A stretch of 64,000 nt of DNA from Shewanella aestuarii (GTDB lineage Bacteria > Pseudomonadota > Gammaproteobacteria > Enterobacterales > Shewanellaceae), in the NCBI RefSeq assembly GCF_014647215.1, contig NZ_BMOT01000001.1:826923-890922 (forward strand), given 5' to 3'. The position numbers and the translations under genes are program-made. The first letter of the stretch is position 1. Every line of letters begins with the position of its first letter. A model generated the notes under the pieces. The model saw nothing but the letters and a program-made list of their open reading frames with translations, made no database searches and was not told the origin of the DNA. Positions 19,228 through 27,426 of the stretch are shown piece after piece.

Positions 19228-19938
19228 ATGCCAATTACGATTAAACGTCCTGTTGAACGCAAAAAGCTATCAGAAACAGTTGAAGAAGAATTGGAACTGA
19301 TGATACGTCAAGGTGAAATAGCCGAAGGTGATGCCCTGCCCTCAGAAAGAGATCTCATGGCTGCGTTTGGTGTAGGTAGACCTTCTATTCGTGATGCATT
19401 ATCTGCGTTAGCGCGTAAAGGCTTAGTCAAAATAAGTAGTGGCGAAAGAACCCGCGTTACCAGGCCATCGCCAGAGGCTATCATTTCTGAATTGTCAGGG
19501 ATGTCAAAAGACTTTTTGTCTCAACCAAATGGCTTGCAGTATTTTGATCAGTTAAGAAGTTTTTTTGAATCAAGCTTAGTGCGTCACGCAGCTGAATTTG
19601 CTACTCCTGAACAAATTCAAGAATTAGAAAGAGCGGTTGAGCTAAATGGCAAAGCAATAAATAATGAAAACCAATTTAAAAAGACAGATATTTATTTTCA
19701 CAGAGTAATAGCATCAATCCCTGGTAATCCAATTTTTTTAGCCATTCATCAGGCTCTGGTTGATTGGGTAATTGATGCTCGCCCTGCAAAAACGAATATC
19801 CAAGAACTCAACGCTAGAAGCCACCAAGATCATTTAGAAATTTTGGCTTGTATTAAAAATCATGATGTTGAGGGCGCAGATAAAAAACTAACCCAGCATA
19901 TCCAATATGTTTTCGACAAATATTACGCTGAAAAATAA
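19228..19938 (+). CDS. nanR: Transcriptional regulator NanR (GntR/FadR family)
   Basis: 236 residues: an N-terminal winged helix-turn-helix (about 10-75; [20 protein letters not shown]) and an FCD ligand domain (about 95-230) with metal-ligand candidates in [15 protein letters not shown] and TQHIQYV. From memory of the E. coli protein the match is close over RKKLSE-VEEELE-MIR, GVGRPS-R-AL-AL-RKGLV, GER-RV-RPS and ELSGM-KDFLS. The E. coli N-terminal extension is missing. NanR represses nan genes and is released by sialic acid. The boxes around it match the known operator, which supports orthology. ATG start with AAAGGAA upstream. Confidence 0.93.
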   Translation: MPITIKRPVERKKLSETVEEELELMIRQGEIAEGDALPSERDLMAAFGVGRPSIRDALSALARKGLVKISSGERTRVTRPSPEAIISELSGMSKDFLSQPNGLQYFDQLRSFFESSLVRHAAEFATPEQIQELERAVELNGKAINNENQFKKTDIYFHRVIASIPGNPIFLAIHQALVDWVIDARPAKTNIQELNARSHQDHLEILACIKNHDVEGADKKLTQHIQYVFDKYYAEK

Positions 19939-19969
19939 CATTACACAGAATTGAACACTACAGATAAGG

Positions 19970-19994
19970 AAGGCTATCGCCAGATAGTCTTTTT
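19970..19994 (+). terminator. terminator of nanR
   Basis: Stem AAGGCTATC/GATAGTCTT (one G-T pair) with loop GCCA and a T run. Confidence 0.8.
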
Positions 19995-20088
19995 CCTAAC
20001 AACAGCACATGAGCATTCACCTCAATATTCCCAAAATAAAATTTCTCTGACCGACTTAATATTTTCATAGCATTACTGCAATACAGGT

Positions 20089-20104
20089 GGTATAACAGGT
20101 ATAC
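20089..20104 (+). promoter_or_regulatory. NanR box upstream of the symporter-nanE-nanK operon
   Basis: GGTATAACAGGTATAC contains the full E. coli NanR repeat without a mismatch. It lies 27 bases before the symporter start, where bound repressor would block RNA polymerase. Confidence 0.85.
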
Positions 20105-20130
20105 AGCAAAACAACACTACTTGAGTACAT

Positions 20131-22809
20131 ATGTTTAACAAGATATTAAAGTCAGCATTTATTTTGACGTTGATGATGCCATTGCTAACCCATGCTCAAA
20201 CAACAATCCAATGGCAGGAAGTATACGTTACGCCAGCTAACAAGATAAATATTGATTATGGTGCGTTCATCAGCCATCAAGGTACCGGCATACTTATATC
20301 GTCAGGCATTACAGATTTAACCGCTAAACAACATCCCCTAATAGCAGAAAAAATCACTGATAACAGCATTCAATCTGAGCGGTTTTACCTCATAGATGGC
20401 AGTAATGTTATCGCTACAAATTTGTCTGCGGAACAAGGTAATCGAGCTTTTGCCGCAGCAACTAATTTCCATGGTGCCACTCTTGTTACAGGTGGACTAG
20501 CAAAGTTAAAAGCAACAAATTTAGTTAATCTTATTATGTGGCACTCAGGGTCAAAAACACTTTATAGTTATCCACTGCCTCCCTTACCTAGTGCAGCAAA
20601 ATCGCCATCCTCCGTCGTCATTGACAATGTACTTTATGTTTTGACGGGGACGGATTCTAATAACCAATTCTACTCGTTAGATCTCAATGGTCTCATTGAC
20701 GCACAGGGGGCATTAACCGACAGTAAAAGTGATATCGACACCTATACCGTTAAAAATTCATGGAAAATGCTGCCTTCACTGCCTTTAGCAAACCCAAATA
20801 TGCCATACCAAAATGGCATAAAATTAGCCGTGCAAAATGATGGTACAGGTGAAAAAATATTTGCTATTGGCGGTTATCAACTGCCAATTAACAAACTTGA
20901 TCCGGCAGGCAATATAAATTCAAAAGAGACTGTTTTGGCATTAAACAGTCATTGGAAGTTTGATCCCAAAGAGAGCATTGAACAAAACCAATGGCAAAGT
21001 ATTGGTACTATCACATCAGTGAATCAAAAACTTAATCAACGGATTAACAGTCTCCTTCCATTTGGCCAATCGCATATATTAGCATTTACAGATCAAGCTA
21101 ATACCCTGTCATTTAATGCTATTACTAGCAGCTGGACACATTACTCAGCTGGTAATCCCGATGATATCCAAAAAGTCGAAAATACCAAAAACGCTCAACA
21201 CATTAGCGAAAACATCACATCATATGACGGTGTCATCTACTCATTAAATCGTAGTGCTGATAACACTGGCTCGTTGCGCCTATGGCAAGCATTACTCAAA
21301 CAACCGGAAAAGAATTTTGGTTGGGTCAATATGACAGTTTTAGTGACATATTTAATTTGCGTAGTATTGCTTGGGCTATTTTTTGTATTCAAAAACAGAA
21401 ATACCGATGATTATTTTCGTGGTGGACAATCTATCCCATGGTGGGCTGCAGCCTGTTCGATATATGCCACCATGTTAAGTTCATTAACTTATGTCGCTCT
21501 GCCAGCTGTGGTTTACCAAAGTAACTGGGTGTTACTGATTGGTATTTGGATGATTGTGGCCGTTGCACCGCTTGCTATTTATGTAGCTATGCCATTTTTT
21601 CGCCAAATTGATGCCACTAGCGCTTACGAGTACTTATCAAAACGTTTCAATATGAGTGTAAGACTATTTGCCAGTGGCCTATTTACACTATTCCACCTTG
21701 GTCGAATGGGTATCGTCATGGCATTAACAGCATTATCTTTATCTGCTGTAACGCCACTATCTGCCAGCGATAGTGTATTGATTATGGGCGGCTTATGTTT
21801 GATTTATTGCACCATGGGTGGCATCGAGGCCGTTATTTGGACAGACACCTTACAGACCTTTGTACTCATTCTTGGAGCAATAGCCTGTTTTGTCATCATT
21901 GTAGCAGGTTTAGATGGTGGATTTGCTGAATTTATTAGCATTGGATTACGCGATGATAAATTTACTATGGTAAATGTTGATTTCAGCTTAGATAGCATTA
22001 CTACACTATCAATTTGGGTGATTGTGATTGGGGGGATTGGTCAAAATTTATCAAGCTACACTGCAGATCAGGCTGTAGTGCAGAGATATATGGTGACCAA
22101 AAATCCAAGCGACGCAAGAAAATCTATCTGGGCAAATGCTATAATTGCAGCACCAAGCGCTTTGCTATTCTTCTGCATTGGTACTGCACTCTATGCCTTT
22201 TATCAAACACATCCTGAAAAGTTAGACCCTAGCATTCAAATCGATCAAATCTTTCCAACTTTTATTGCTACCGAACTGCCAATAGGCATCGCGGGTCTAA
22301 TTGTCGCAGGAATTTTTGCTGCTGCGCAATCAACGGTATCTACCAGCATGAACTCGATCGCTACGACAGTAGTAACTGACTTTATTCGCCCATTTAACAT
22401 AGTCAAAACCGAAAAAGGGTATATGAATGCTGCTCGCTGGCTCACCTTTATTATGGGTATCCTCGGAACCCTTGCTGGACTGATATTTATCGACCCTGAA
22501 ATCCGCTCTTTGATGGAAGCGTATTTTAAAGTCATCGGTATGTTTATGGGTGCACTAGGTGGCCTGTTTGTATTAGGCGCTTTAACCAAAAAGGCCAACT
22601 CTTTTGGCGCTATATCAGGTATTTTGGCAGGTGTAACCACTATGGTATCGGCATGGCAACTTGGCTGGGCCGATGGTTACCTTTACGCCACTATCGGAAT
22701 CATATCGTGTTTAGTGGTGGGGTATATAGCCAGCCTTTTAACGCAAACAGCCAAAAGCTCGAACAAAGATCTAACTGGGTTGACTTTATATACCATGCGC
22801 TCAGCCTAG
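20131..22809 (+). CDS. Kelch-propeller/sodium:solute symporter fusion, probable sialic acid transporter with built-in epimerase
   Basis: 892 residues. Signal peptide or first membrane anchor at 1-22 (SAFILTLMMPLLTHA), a ~370-residue exported domain with kelch-like blades (GAFISHQGTGILISSG, IFAIGGYQLP), then from about residue 400 an SSS-family transporter (TDDYFRGGQSIPWWAAACSI, GGIEAVIWTDTLQT, GIFAAAQSTVSTSMNSI, about 13 helices). SSS members such as SiaT carry sialic acid with Na+. The propeller resembles NanM and may be of the cyclically permuted mutarotase type, so it could hand epimerised substrate to the channel. It heads an operon with nanE and nanK. Confidence 0.88.
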   Translation: MFNKILKSAFILTLMMPLLTHAQTTIQWQEVYVTPANKINIDYGAFISHQGTGILISSGITDLTAKQHPLIAEKITDNSIQSERFYLIDGSNVIATNLSAEQGNRAFAAATNFHGATLVTGGLAKLKATNLVNLIMWHSGSKTLYSYPLPPLPSAAKSPSSVVIDNVLYVLTGTDSNNQFYSLDLNGLIDAQGALTDSKSDIDTYTVKNSWKMLPSLPLANPNMPYQNGIKLAVQNDGTGEKIFAIGGYQLPINKLDPAGNINSKETVLALNSHWKFDPKESIEQNQWQSIGTITSVNQKLNQRINSLLPFGQSHILAFTDQANTLSFNAITSSWTHYSAGNPDDIQKVENTKNAQHISENITSYDGVIYSLNRSADNTGSLRLWQALLKQPEKNFGWVNMTVLVTYLICVVLLGLFFVFKNRNTDDYFRGGQSIPWWAAACSIYATMLSSLTYVALPAVVYQSNWVLLIGIWMIVAVAPLAIYVAMPFFRQIDATSAYEYLSKRFNMSVRLFASGLFTLFHLGRMGIVMALTALSLSAVTPLSASDSVLIMGGLCLIYCTMGGIEAVIWTDTLQTFVLILGAIACFVIIVAGLDGGFAEFISIGLRDDKFTMVNVDFSLDSITTLSIWVIVIGGIGQNLSSYTADQAVVQRYMVTKNPSDARKSIWANAIIAAPSALLFFCIGTALYAFYQTHPEKLDPSIQIDQIFPTFIATELPIGIAGLIVAGIFAAAQSTVSTSMNSIATTVVTDFIRPFNIVKTEKGYMNAARWLTFIMGILGTLAGLIFIDPEIRSLMEAYFKVIGMFMGALGGLFVLGALTKKANSFGAISGILAGVTTMVSAWQLGWADGYLYATIGIISCLVVGYIASLLTQTAKSSNKDLTGLTLYTMRSA

Positions 22810-22852
22810 AAAAAATCACCCCAAGTATCAATATAGTTCTTAGGAAACATGT

Positions 22853-23572
22853 ATGACACCCGTAAATAAAGAAAAAGAAGAACAACTACTAGCATCATTA
22901 AAGCATTCATTAATTGTTTCTTGCCAACCGGTTGATCACGGACCTATGGATAAAGTCGAGCATATATTGGCCATGGCATTGGCTGCCGTGGATGGTGGTG
23001 CTAAAGGACTAAGAATAGAAGGCGTAAAAAATGTTAACGCAGTAGCTAAGGCAACGAACATACCAATTGTAGGCATTGTTAAAAGGGACTTAATCGATAG
23101 TCCAATACGTATAACTCCATTTATTGATGATGTAATAGACTTAGCTAAAGCTGGCGCGAGTATTATCGCGTTTGACGGTACACAAAGAACAAGACCGGTG
23201 GCTATGTTAGCGTTACTTGAAGCTATTCATAGCTCAGGCTGTATTGCGATGGCTGATTGCGCTGATTATGAAACAGGCTTAATGTTGGCACAACACGGCT
23301 GCACTTTTATTGGCAGTACTATGTCTGGTTATACCGATATGTGCCCCCCCCCCGATGCTCCTGATTATGACCTCGTCACTCGTTGGGTTAGCCAAGGAAT
23401 ACATGTGATTGCAGAAGGTCGTTATCACTCCCCAGAAAGAGCCGCTAAAGCAATTGAACTTGGGGCTTTCTCGGTCACAGTTGGCTCGGCAATCACCCGC
23501 GTAGAACATATCACCCAATGGTTCGCGGCGAGTATCGCAAATGTAGTGCTTTCAAAGGAAGTATCACTATGA
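22853..23572 (+). CDS. nanE: N-acylmannosamine-6-phosphate 2-epimerase
   Basis: 239-residue TIM barrel. Motifs: KGLRIEGVKN, catalytic Lys77 in GIVKRD, Glu188 in VIAEGRYHSPERA, and phosphate-binding VTVGSAITR. It converts ManNAc-6-P to GlcNAc-6-P. ATG 22853 with AGGA at 22842-22845, 43 bases after the symporter; it overlaps nanK by four bases (ATGA). A run of ten C residues (23344-23353) encodes Cys164-Pro-Pro-Pro, which is striking in this AT-leaning DNA and a potential slippage site. Confidence 0.95.
   Translation: MTPVNKEKEEQLLASLKHSLIVSCQPVDHGPMDKVEHILAMALAAVDGGAKGLRIEGVKNVNAVAKATNIPIVGIVKRDLIDSPIRITPFIDDVIDLAKAGASIIAFDGTQRTRPVAMLALLEAIHSSGCIAMADCADYETGLMLAQHGCTFIGSTMSGYTDMCPPPDAPDYDLVTRWVSQGIHVIAEGRYHSPERAAKAIELGAFSVTVGSAITRVEHITQWFAASIANVVLSKEVSL
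23344..23353 (+). repeat. C10 homopolymer inside nanE
   Basis: Ten consecutive C bases within the nanE frame, encoding the end of Cys164 and Pro165-167. The frame is intact at this length; 9 or 11 C would truncate NanE. Confidence 0.9.
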
Positions 23573-24441
23573 TCATTGCAATCGATATTGGTGGCACAAA
23601 AATATCTGCCGCACTGATGAATGATAATAAAATCATAGAATCAAGAAAGACCGATTCGATTATTCATCATGATCTTAATAATTTGGCCAACTATGTAATT
23701 CAGTTATGCCAGGGCTGGATTGACAAAGCACATTTAGTTGCTGTCGCTTGTACCGGCCAAGTAGGAACAAACCATGTGCACTTTTTATCTGCCAAGCAAA
23801 CCTTACCCTTAAAGCAACAACTCAAAACCGGATTTAATTTACCTGTGGTGATGTTAAATGATGCTGCTGCGGCCGCATGGGCAGAATATTGTCTGGGACC
23901 CAAAAGACAAGACAATACCTTAGTTTATATTACAGTATCGACGGGAATTGGCGGTGGCATTATCCAAAATGGCCAGTTGATCACTGCAAATGATGGCTTT
24001 TGTGCACATATTGGCCATATGTCAGTAAGTCGACCAAGCCTCCCACAGATTCAATGTCACTGCGGTAGAATCAATTGCGTAGAAGCTATTTCCTCGGGCA
24101 CAGCAATTGCAAAACAAGCCTCTCAAATATTGAACTATCAAGTAAACTGTAAAACAGTCTTCGAACAACACCTTTCTCACCCAGAAATAGCCACTCTGCT
24201 CGAACAGTCCACCGATGCATTAGTCGATTTAATTGCTAATATTAAAGCACTGACAGGTACAGCAGTAGTTGTCTTAGGAGGAAGCGTTGGTTCGGCATCA
24301 CCTTTTAGAGAAAAAGTTATAGAAAAAATAACCAAATTACCCCAAATTTATCAGGTTAATTTAGTTTCACCAATAACTGGAGAGCACGCAGACCTTATCG
24401 GCGCAGCCTTGTTTGCTCAAACGATTAATGGTTTTACATAG
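23569..24441 (+). CDS. nanK: N-acetylmannosamine kinase (ROK family)
   Basis: 290 residues. ATP-binding DIGGTK near the N-terminus, catalytic-region VSTGIGGGII, His plus zinc motif GHMSVS...CHCGRINCVE, and second phosphate motif VVLGGSVG. It phosphorylates ManNAc before NanE acts. The frame is open upstream to 23518, but ATG 23569 is chosen: it overlaps the nanE stop as ATGA, has AAGGAAG upstream and gives the usual ROK start MIIAIDIGGTK. Last gene of the operon. Confidence 0.94.
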   Translation: MIIAIDIGGTKISAALMNDNKIIESRKTDSIIHHDLNNLANYVIQLCQGWIDKAHLVAVACTGQVGTNHVHFLSAKQTLPLKQQLKTGFNLPVVMLNDAAAAAWAEYCLGPKRQDNTLVYITVSTGIGGGIIQNGQLITANDGFCAHIGHMSVSRPSLPQIQCHCGRINCVEAISSGTAIAKQASQILNYQVNCKTVFEQHLSHPEIATLLEQSTDALVDLIANIKALTGTAVVVLGGSVGSASPFREKVIEKITKLPQIYQVNLVSPITGEHADLIGAALFAQTINGFT

Positions 24442-24563
24442 AAGAAAATGAATATATTAACTGTATTGAATCAATCTCGAGCTTATCTATTGGAACAAGA
24501 ATTAAAGCCTAAACTAACAGCAATTAAAAACTAACCAAGTCTGAGGGGTATTTATCTAGCAAC

Positions 24564-24701
24564 TCACTTAAGGCTAACTAATATTGAATCAGTTAAATAT
24601 TCATTAATCCGTGCAGATGTGGCATCAGTAAGTCCTAGCTTAAATACATCTACACCCTTATGCATTAAATACCTGTAAGCTAAGCAAAGCATTAAACCCA
24701 T
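24564..24701 (-). other. Possible small ORF or gene remnant, 45 codons
   Basis: ATG at 24701 to TGA at 24564-24566. The product starts MGLMLCLAYRYLMHKGVDVF and contains LGLTDATSARINEYL, which looks protein-like rather than random, but there is no convincing ribosome site and the family is not recognised. It lies beyond the nanA terminator, so it would need its own promoter. Confidence 0.25.
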
Positions 24702-24732
24702 TTTTCAACAATTAGTCTCATATTTTCGACAT

Positions 24733-24762
24733 AAAAAAACCACCAACAAATTGTTGATGGTT
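24733..24762 (-). terminator. terminator of the nagA-nanA operon
   Basis: Hairpin at 24738-24762 (AACCA-C-CAACAA / TTGTTG-A-TGGTT, one mismatch). The A run at 24733-24739 becomes a U tract on the - strand. It lies about 150 bases past the nanA stop. Confidence 0.7.
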
Positions 24763-24911
24763 GGATATATGTAAATTAACAGCGACCTAACTATAACAGC
24801 ACTAAAATATCAGCAATATTTTAGCGCTTTAGTTAATTTTCCTATATTCCTAAGCTCTCATGTCACACAATGAGTATGATCCTCTAACACTATAAAAATA
24901 TTGATCAATTA

Positions 24912-25844
24912 TTAATCAACGAATAAATCGTCACGGCTTACACTCAAGATGTGTTGCATAAATCCAGCCGCGGTCATTTTAGCAACCACATCTGTTTTCT
25001 CTTCGTTCGACAAAGCTCTAATTGGTAAACGAGGATCACCGACGTCAATACCATGTAACAACATTGCGGCTTTACCTGCAGCAACTCCCCCGTATTGTAC
25101 AAGTGGGCGAATGAGTGCAATAACCTTATCCATCAAGGCCAACACTGTCTGTTGATCCCCATTATTAAACGCTGCAATAATATCTAAATAGAGCGGTGCT
25201 GCGTAATTATACGTACTTCCAACAGCGCCTATCGCACCAACTGCAAGACCTGCAGGCAGAAACTCATCCACCCCAAATGGAATATCAAATTTTCCATCAC
25301 AAACTCGCTTACAACGTTGATACTCATATAGATCTACATGGTTAAACTTAATACCTGCTAGGTTGGGGATGACTTTGTCCGCTTTGATAAGGAACTGCTC
25401 CATGTCAAACATCACTCCTGACATACCCGAATGATAATAATAAAACGCCTTAGTTGGTGCTTCAGCTGCAATGGTGGCACAGTAATCGACAAGACAATCC
25501 ACTGAACTTGGTTTAAAAAAACAAGGTGCAATTATCGAAGTAGCAAAAATATCTAGAGTTTCAGCATGTCGTGTTAACTCCAGCGTATCAACAATCGATA
25601 AAGCTCCTGTATGCACTGTAATACTCAGCTTTCCCTGCGCGGCTAAAACCCAACGTTCGGCTACTGCTTTTCTTTCTGCTACAGAACAATTAAGGCCTTC
25701 ACCAGTGGTGCCACATATATAAACCCCTTTTACGCCCTGACGAATAAGCAGTTCAGCAATGCTATCGATGACAGGAAGATTGACTTCACCGTAACGATCA
25801 AATGGGGTATGAGGGGCTGAAATTAATCCAGTCAATTTTTGCAT
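24912..25844 (-). CDS. nanA: N-acetylneuraminate lyase
   Basis: 310-residue DapA-type TIM barrel. GTTGEG (45-50) binds the pyruvate carboxylate, Tyr137 in YYYHSGM is the catalytic tyrosine and Lys166 in AGIKFNH forms the Schiff base, in positions matching E. coli NanA. It splits N-acetylneuraminate to ManNAc and pyruvate. The frame opens upstream to 25889, inside nagA, but ATG 25844 has GGAGA seven bases upstream and gives the family start MQKLTGLISA. It lies 17 bases downstream of nagA in one operon. Confidence 0.94.
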   Translation of the reverse strand: MQKLTGLISAPHTPFDRYGEVNLPVIDSIAELLIRQGVKGVYICGTTGEGLNCSVAERKAVAERWVLAAQGKLSITVHTGALSIVDTLELTRHAETLDIFATSIIAPCFFKPSSVDCLVDYCATIAAEAPTKAFYYYHSGMSGVMFDMEQFLIKADKVIPNLAGIKFNHVDLYEYQRCKRVCDGKFDIPFGVDEFLPAGLAVGAIGAVGSTYNYAAPLYLDIIAAFNNGDQQTVLALMDKVIALIRPLVQYGGVAAGKAAMLLHGIDVGDPRLPIRALSNEEKTDVVAKMTAAGFMQHILSVSRDDLFVD

Positions 25845-25861
25845 TCTATATCTCCATAATT

Positions 25862-26998
25862 TTAAAATATTTTTTTGCCGCCAATCCATGTGTGACTAAC
25901 ATACAAAGCTGAATTTTTAGCGCATTCAAGAACAATAAAATCAGCATTCGCGCCTATGGCAAGTTGGGGTGAATTGTTATTTATTCCAAGAAAATTTGCT
26001 GGGTATAAACTCGCCATTCTTAGCGCCTCCTCAAGTGAAACGCCCAGCATGGATTGAGCATTATTCACTGAGGTGATCATGTCTAAAGCAGAACCCGCTA
26101 ACTGCCCTGTTTGACTCATCAACCTATCGTCTTCGAGTACTATGTAATGTTCATCAAATTCAAAAGCGGTTTGACTGCTGCCGATGGTTGACATAGCGTC
26201 GGTAACTAACATCATTTTTCCTGTAGGTTTTATCTTATTAGCCAGCATCGCCGTTGCAGGATGAACATGGTGACCATCAAGTATTAACCCACACCAACTG
26301 TGTTCATCAAGTAGTGCTTTGCCCACCATATTCGGCTCACGAGATGTCAGCGGGGACATCGCATTGAATAAATGCGTAAAACCTGACGCCCCTGCTGTCA
26401 ATGCAGCTTGAGTCAACTCAAAACTGGCATTGGAGTGACCCAAACACACTTTTACATTGTGCTGAGTTAATTGCTGGATTTGATCAGTGGTCACATGTTC
26501 TGGAGCCAAAGTGACCACTTTTATTCCCAAATCCTCACGACAATAAATTGCCATCTCCTGTTCGCTTAAGGGTCTGATATATTGACTGCTATGTATGCCT
26601 TTTTTAGGTTCACTGATATGAGGCCCTTCAAAATGAACACCAATAACTCCCAGCAGATTCTGTTTTATTGCAAGCGCAACTGTATCAGCAGCAGCACTAA
26701 GCGTTGCTAAATCGCTGGTGATCAATGTCGGTAGCAATCCCGTTGTTCCATATTTACTATGTGCTTCCACCATTGCCCTAAGTGTCGATATACTCATCTC
26801 CTGGTTGAATAAATAGCCGCCACCGCCATTAACCTGTACGTCAATAAAACCCGGCGCCAGCAGCCCTGGCACTTTTATTACCTGTGCATTTTCAACGAAA
26901 TCAAAGGCGATAATTTTGCCATTTTCAAAACTGATAGCTTGGCTATGAAAAATGTTCTTCCCATCAAATACTTGATCAGCTATTACGGTTGTTATCAT
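25862..26998 (-). CDS. nagA: N-acetylglucosamine-6-phosphate deacetylase
   Basis: 378-residue amidohydrolase. FIDVQVNGGGG near residue 55, metal ligand Glu in GVHFEGPHIS, His residues in CLGHSNAS and FTHLFNAMSPL, and catalytic Asp in VTDAMSTIG. It makes GlcN-6-P and acetate from the NanE product and so links the nan pathway to amino-sugar catabolism; the next enzyme, NagB, is not in this window. First gene of the nagA-nanA operon, with a NanR double box about 100 bases upstream. Confidence 0.94.
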   Translation of the reverse strand: MITTVIADQVFDGKNIFHSQAISFENGKIIAFDFVENAQVIKVPGLLAPGFIDVQVNGGGGYLFNQEMSISTLRAMVEAHSKYGTTGLLPTLITSDLATLSAAADTVALAIKQNLLGVIGVHFEGPHISEPKKGIHSSQYIRPLSEQEMAIYCREDLGIKVVTLAPEHVTTDQIQQLTQHNVKVCLGHSNASFELTQAALTAGASGFTHLFNAMSPLTSREPNMVGKALLDEHSWCGLILDGHHVHPATAMLANKIKPTGKMMLVTDAMSTIGSSQTAFEFDEHYIVLEDDRLMSQTGQLAGSALDMITSVNNAQSMLGVSLEEALRMASLYPANFLGINNNSPQLAIGANADFIVLECAKNSALYVSHTWIGGKKIF

Positions 26999-27100
26999 GA
27001 CGTCTCGACTTTACATTGCTACATTGCGTCAAAAAGTGTTTTGCAAACTAAGCAAGTTTTAATACAAATCCCCCCAAGATGAGATGCAAGCACCCCATCA

Positions 27101-27120
27101 ACCTGTTATACCAATATACC
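27101..27120 (-). promoter_or_regulatory. NanR multi-repeat box upstream of nagA-nanA
   Basis: On the - strand the sequence reads GGTATATTGGTATAACAGGT: two full GGTATA units and a third GGT half-site. Confidence 0.8.
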
Positions 27121-27130
27121 TTTAGATTGA

Positions 27131-27230
27131 TTTTTGTCAAAGTAAAAAATATGACCACAAGAACTAACTTAAACTTAAAGGCCTAAACAACTGAAATACA
27201 TGTATTTTTAATTATTAACTTTGACAAAAA
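27131..27230. repeat. Spaced 13-bp inverted repeat with an internal palindrome
   Basis: TTTTTGTCAAAGT (27131-27143) and its exact complement ACTTTGACAAAAA (27218-27230). Between them lies a perfect 14-bp palindrome AAATACATGTATTT (27194-27207). It sits in the divergent control region of nagA and the DUF4862 gene, and could hold operators for a regulator other than NanR. Confidence 0.6.
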
Positions 27231-27373
27231 TTTGTAAATTTTGTCGGTGGCATCGCCACATACGACTTAAACACTTGGTATTTTTCAACCTTCATCCGGC
27301 ATTTTTACGTTATATCCACCTGTGCTATCTGACAAAAAATCAACATTTTAGATTGAATTAACGCACACTTGGT

Positions 27374-27389
27374 GGTGTAATAGGTATAC
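27374..27389 (+). promoter_or_regulatory. NanR box upstream of the DUF4862 gene
   Basis: GGTGTAATAGGTATAC; the second half-site is perfect and the first has one change (GGTGTA). It lies 38 bases before the start codon. Confidence 0.75.
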
Positions 27390-27426
27390 CTAAAGGGAGT
27401 TATCCGATTATTAAGGCAGATATTTA

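Larger units (their letters stand above)
24442..24911. other. Gap between convergent nanK and nanA
   Basis: Contains a 28-codon frame right after nanK (24448-24534, +), a 45-codon frame on the other strand (separate entry), a - strand terminator, and an AT-rich hairpin at 24802-24824 (CTAAAATAT/ATATTTTAG). No full gene is seen. Confidence 0.5.

Noticed and set aside
23344..23353. C10 tract as a plain sequencing error
   Set aside because: The frame is intact through all NanE motifs at exactly this length, so an error is not needed; it remains possible.
25862..26998. nagA as evidence for a separate NAG operon with its own regulator
   Set aside because: It is 17 bases from nanA and carries a NanR multi-box; no nagB, nagP or nagR neighbours are present.
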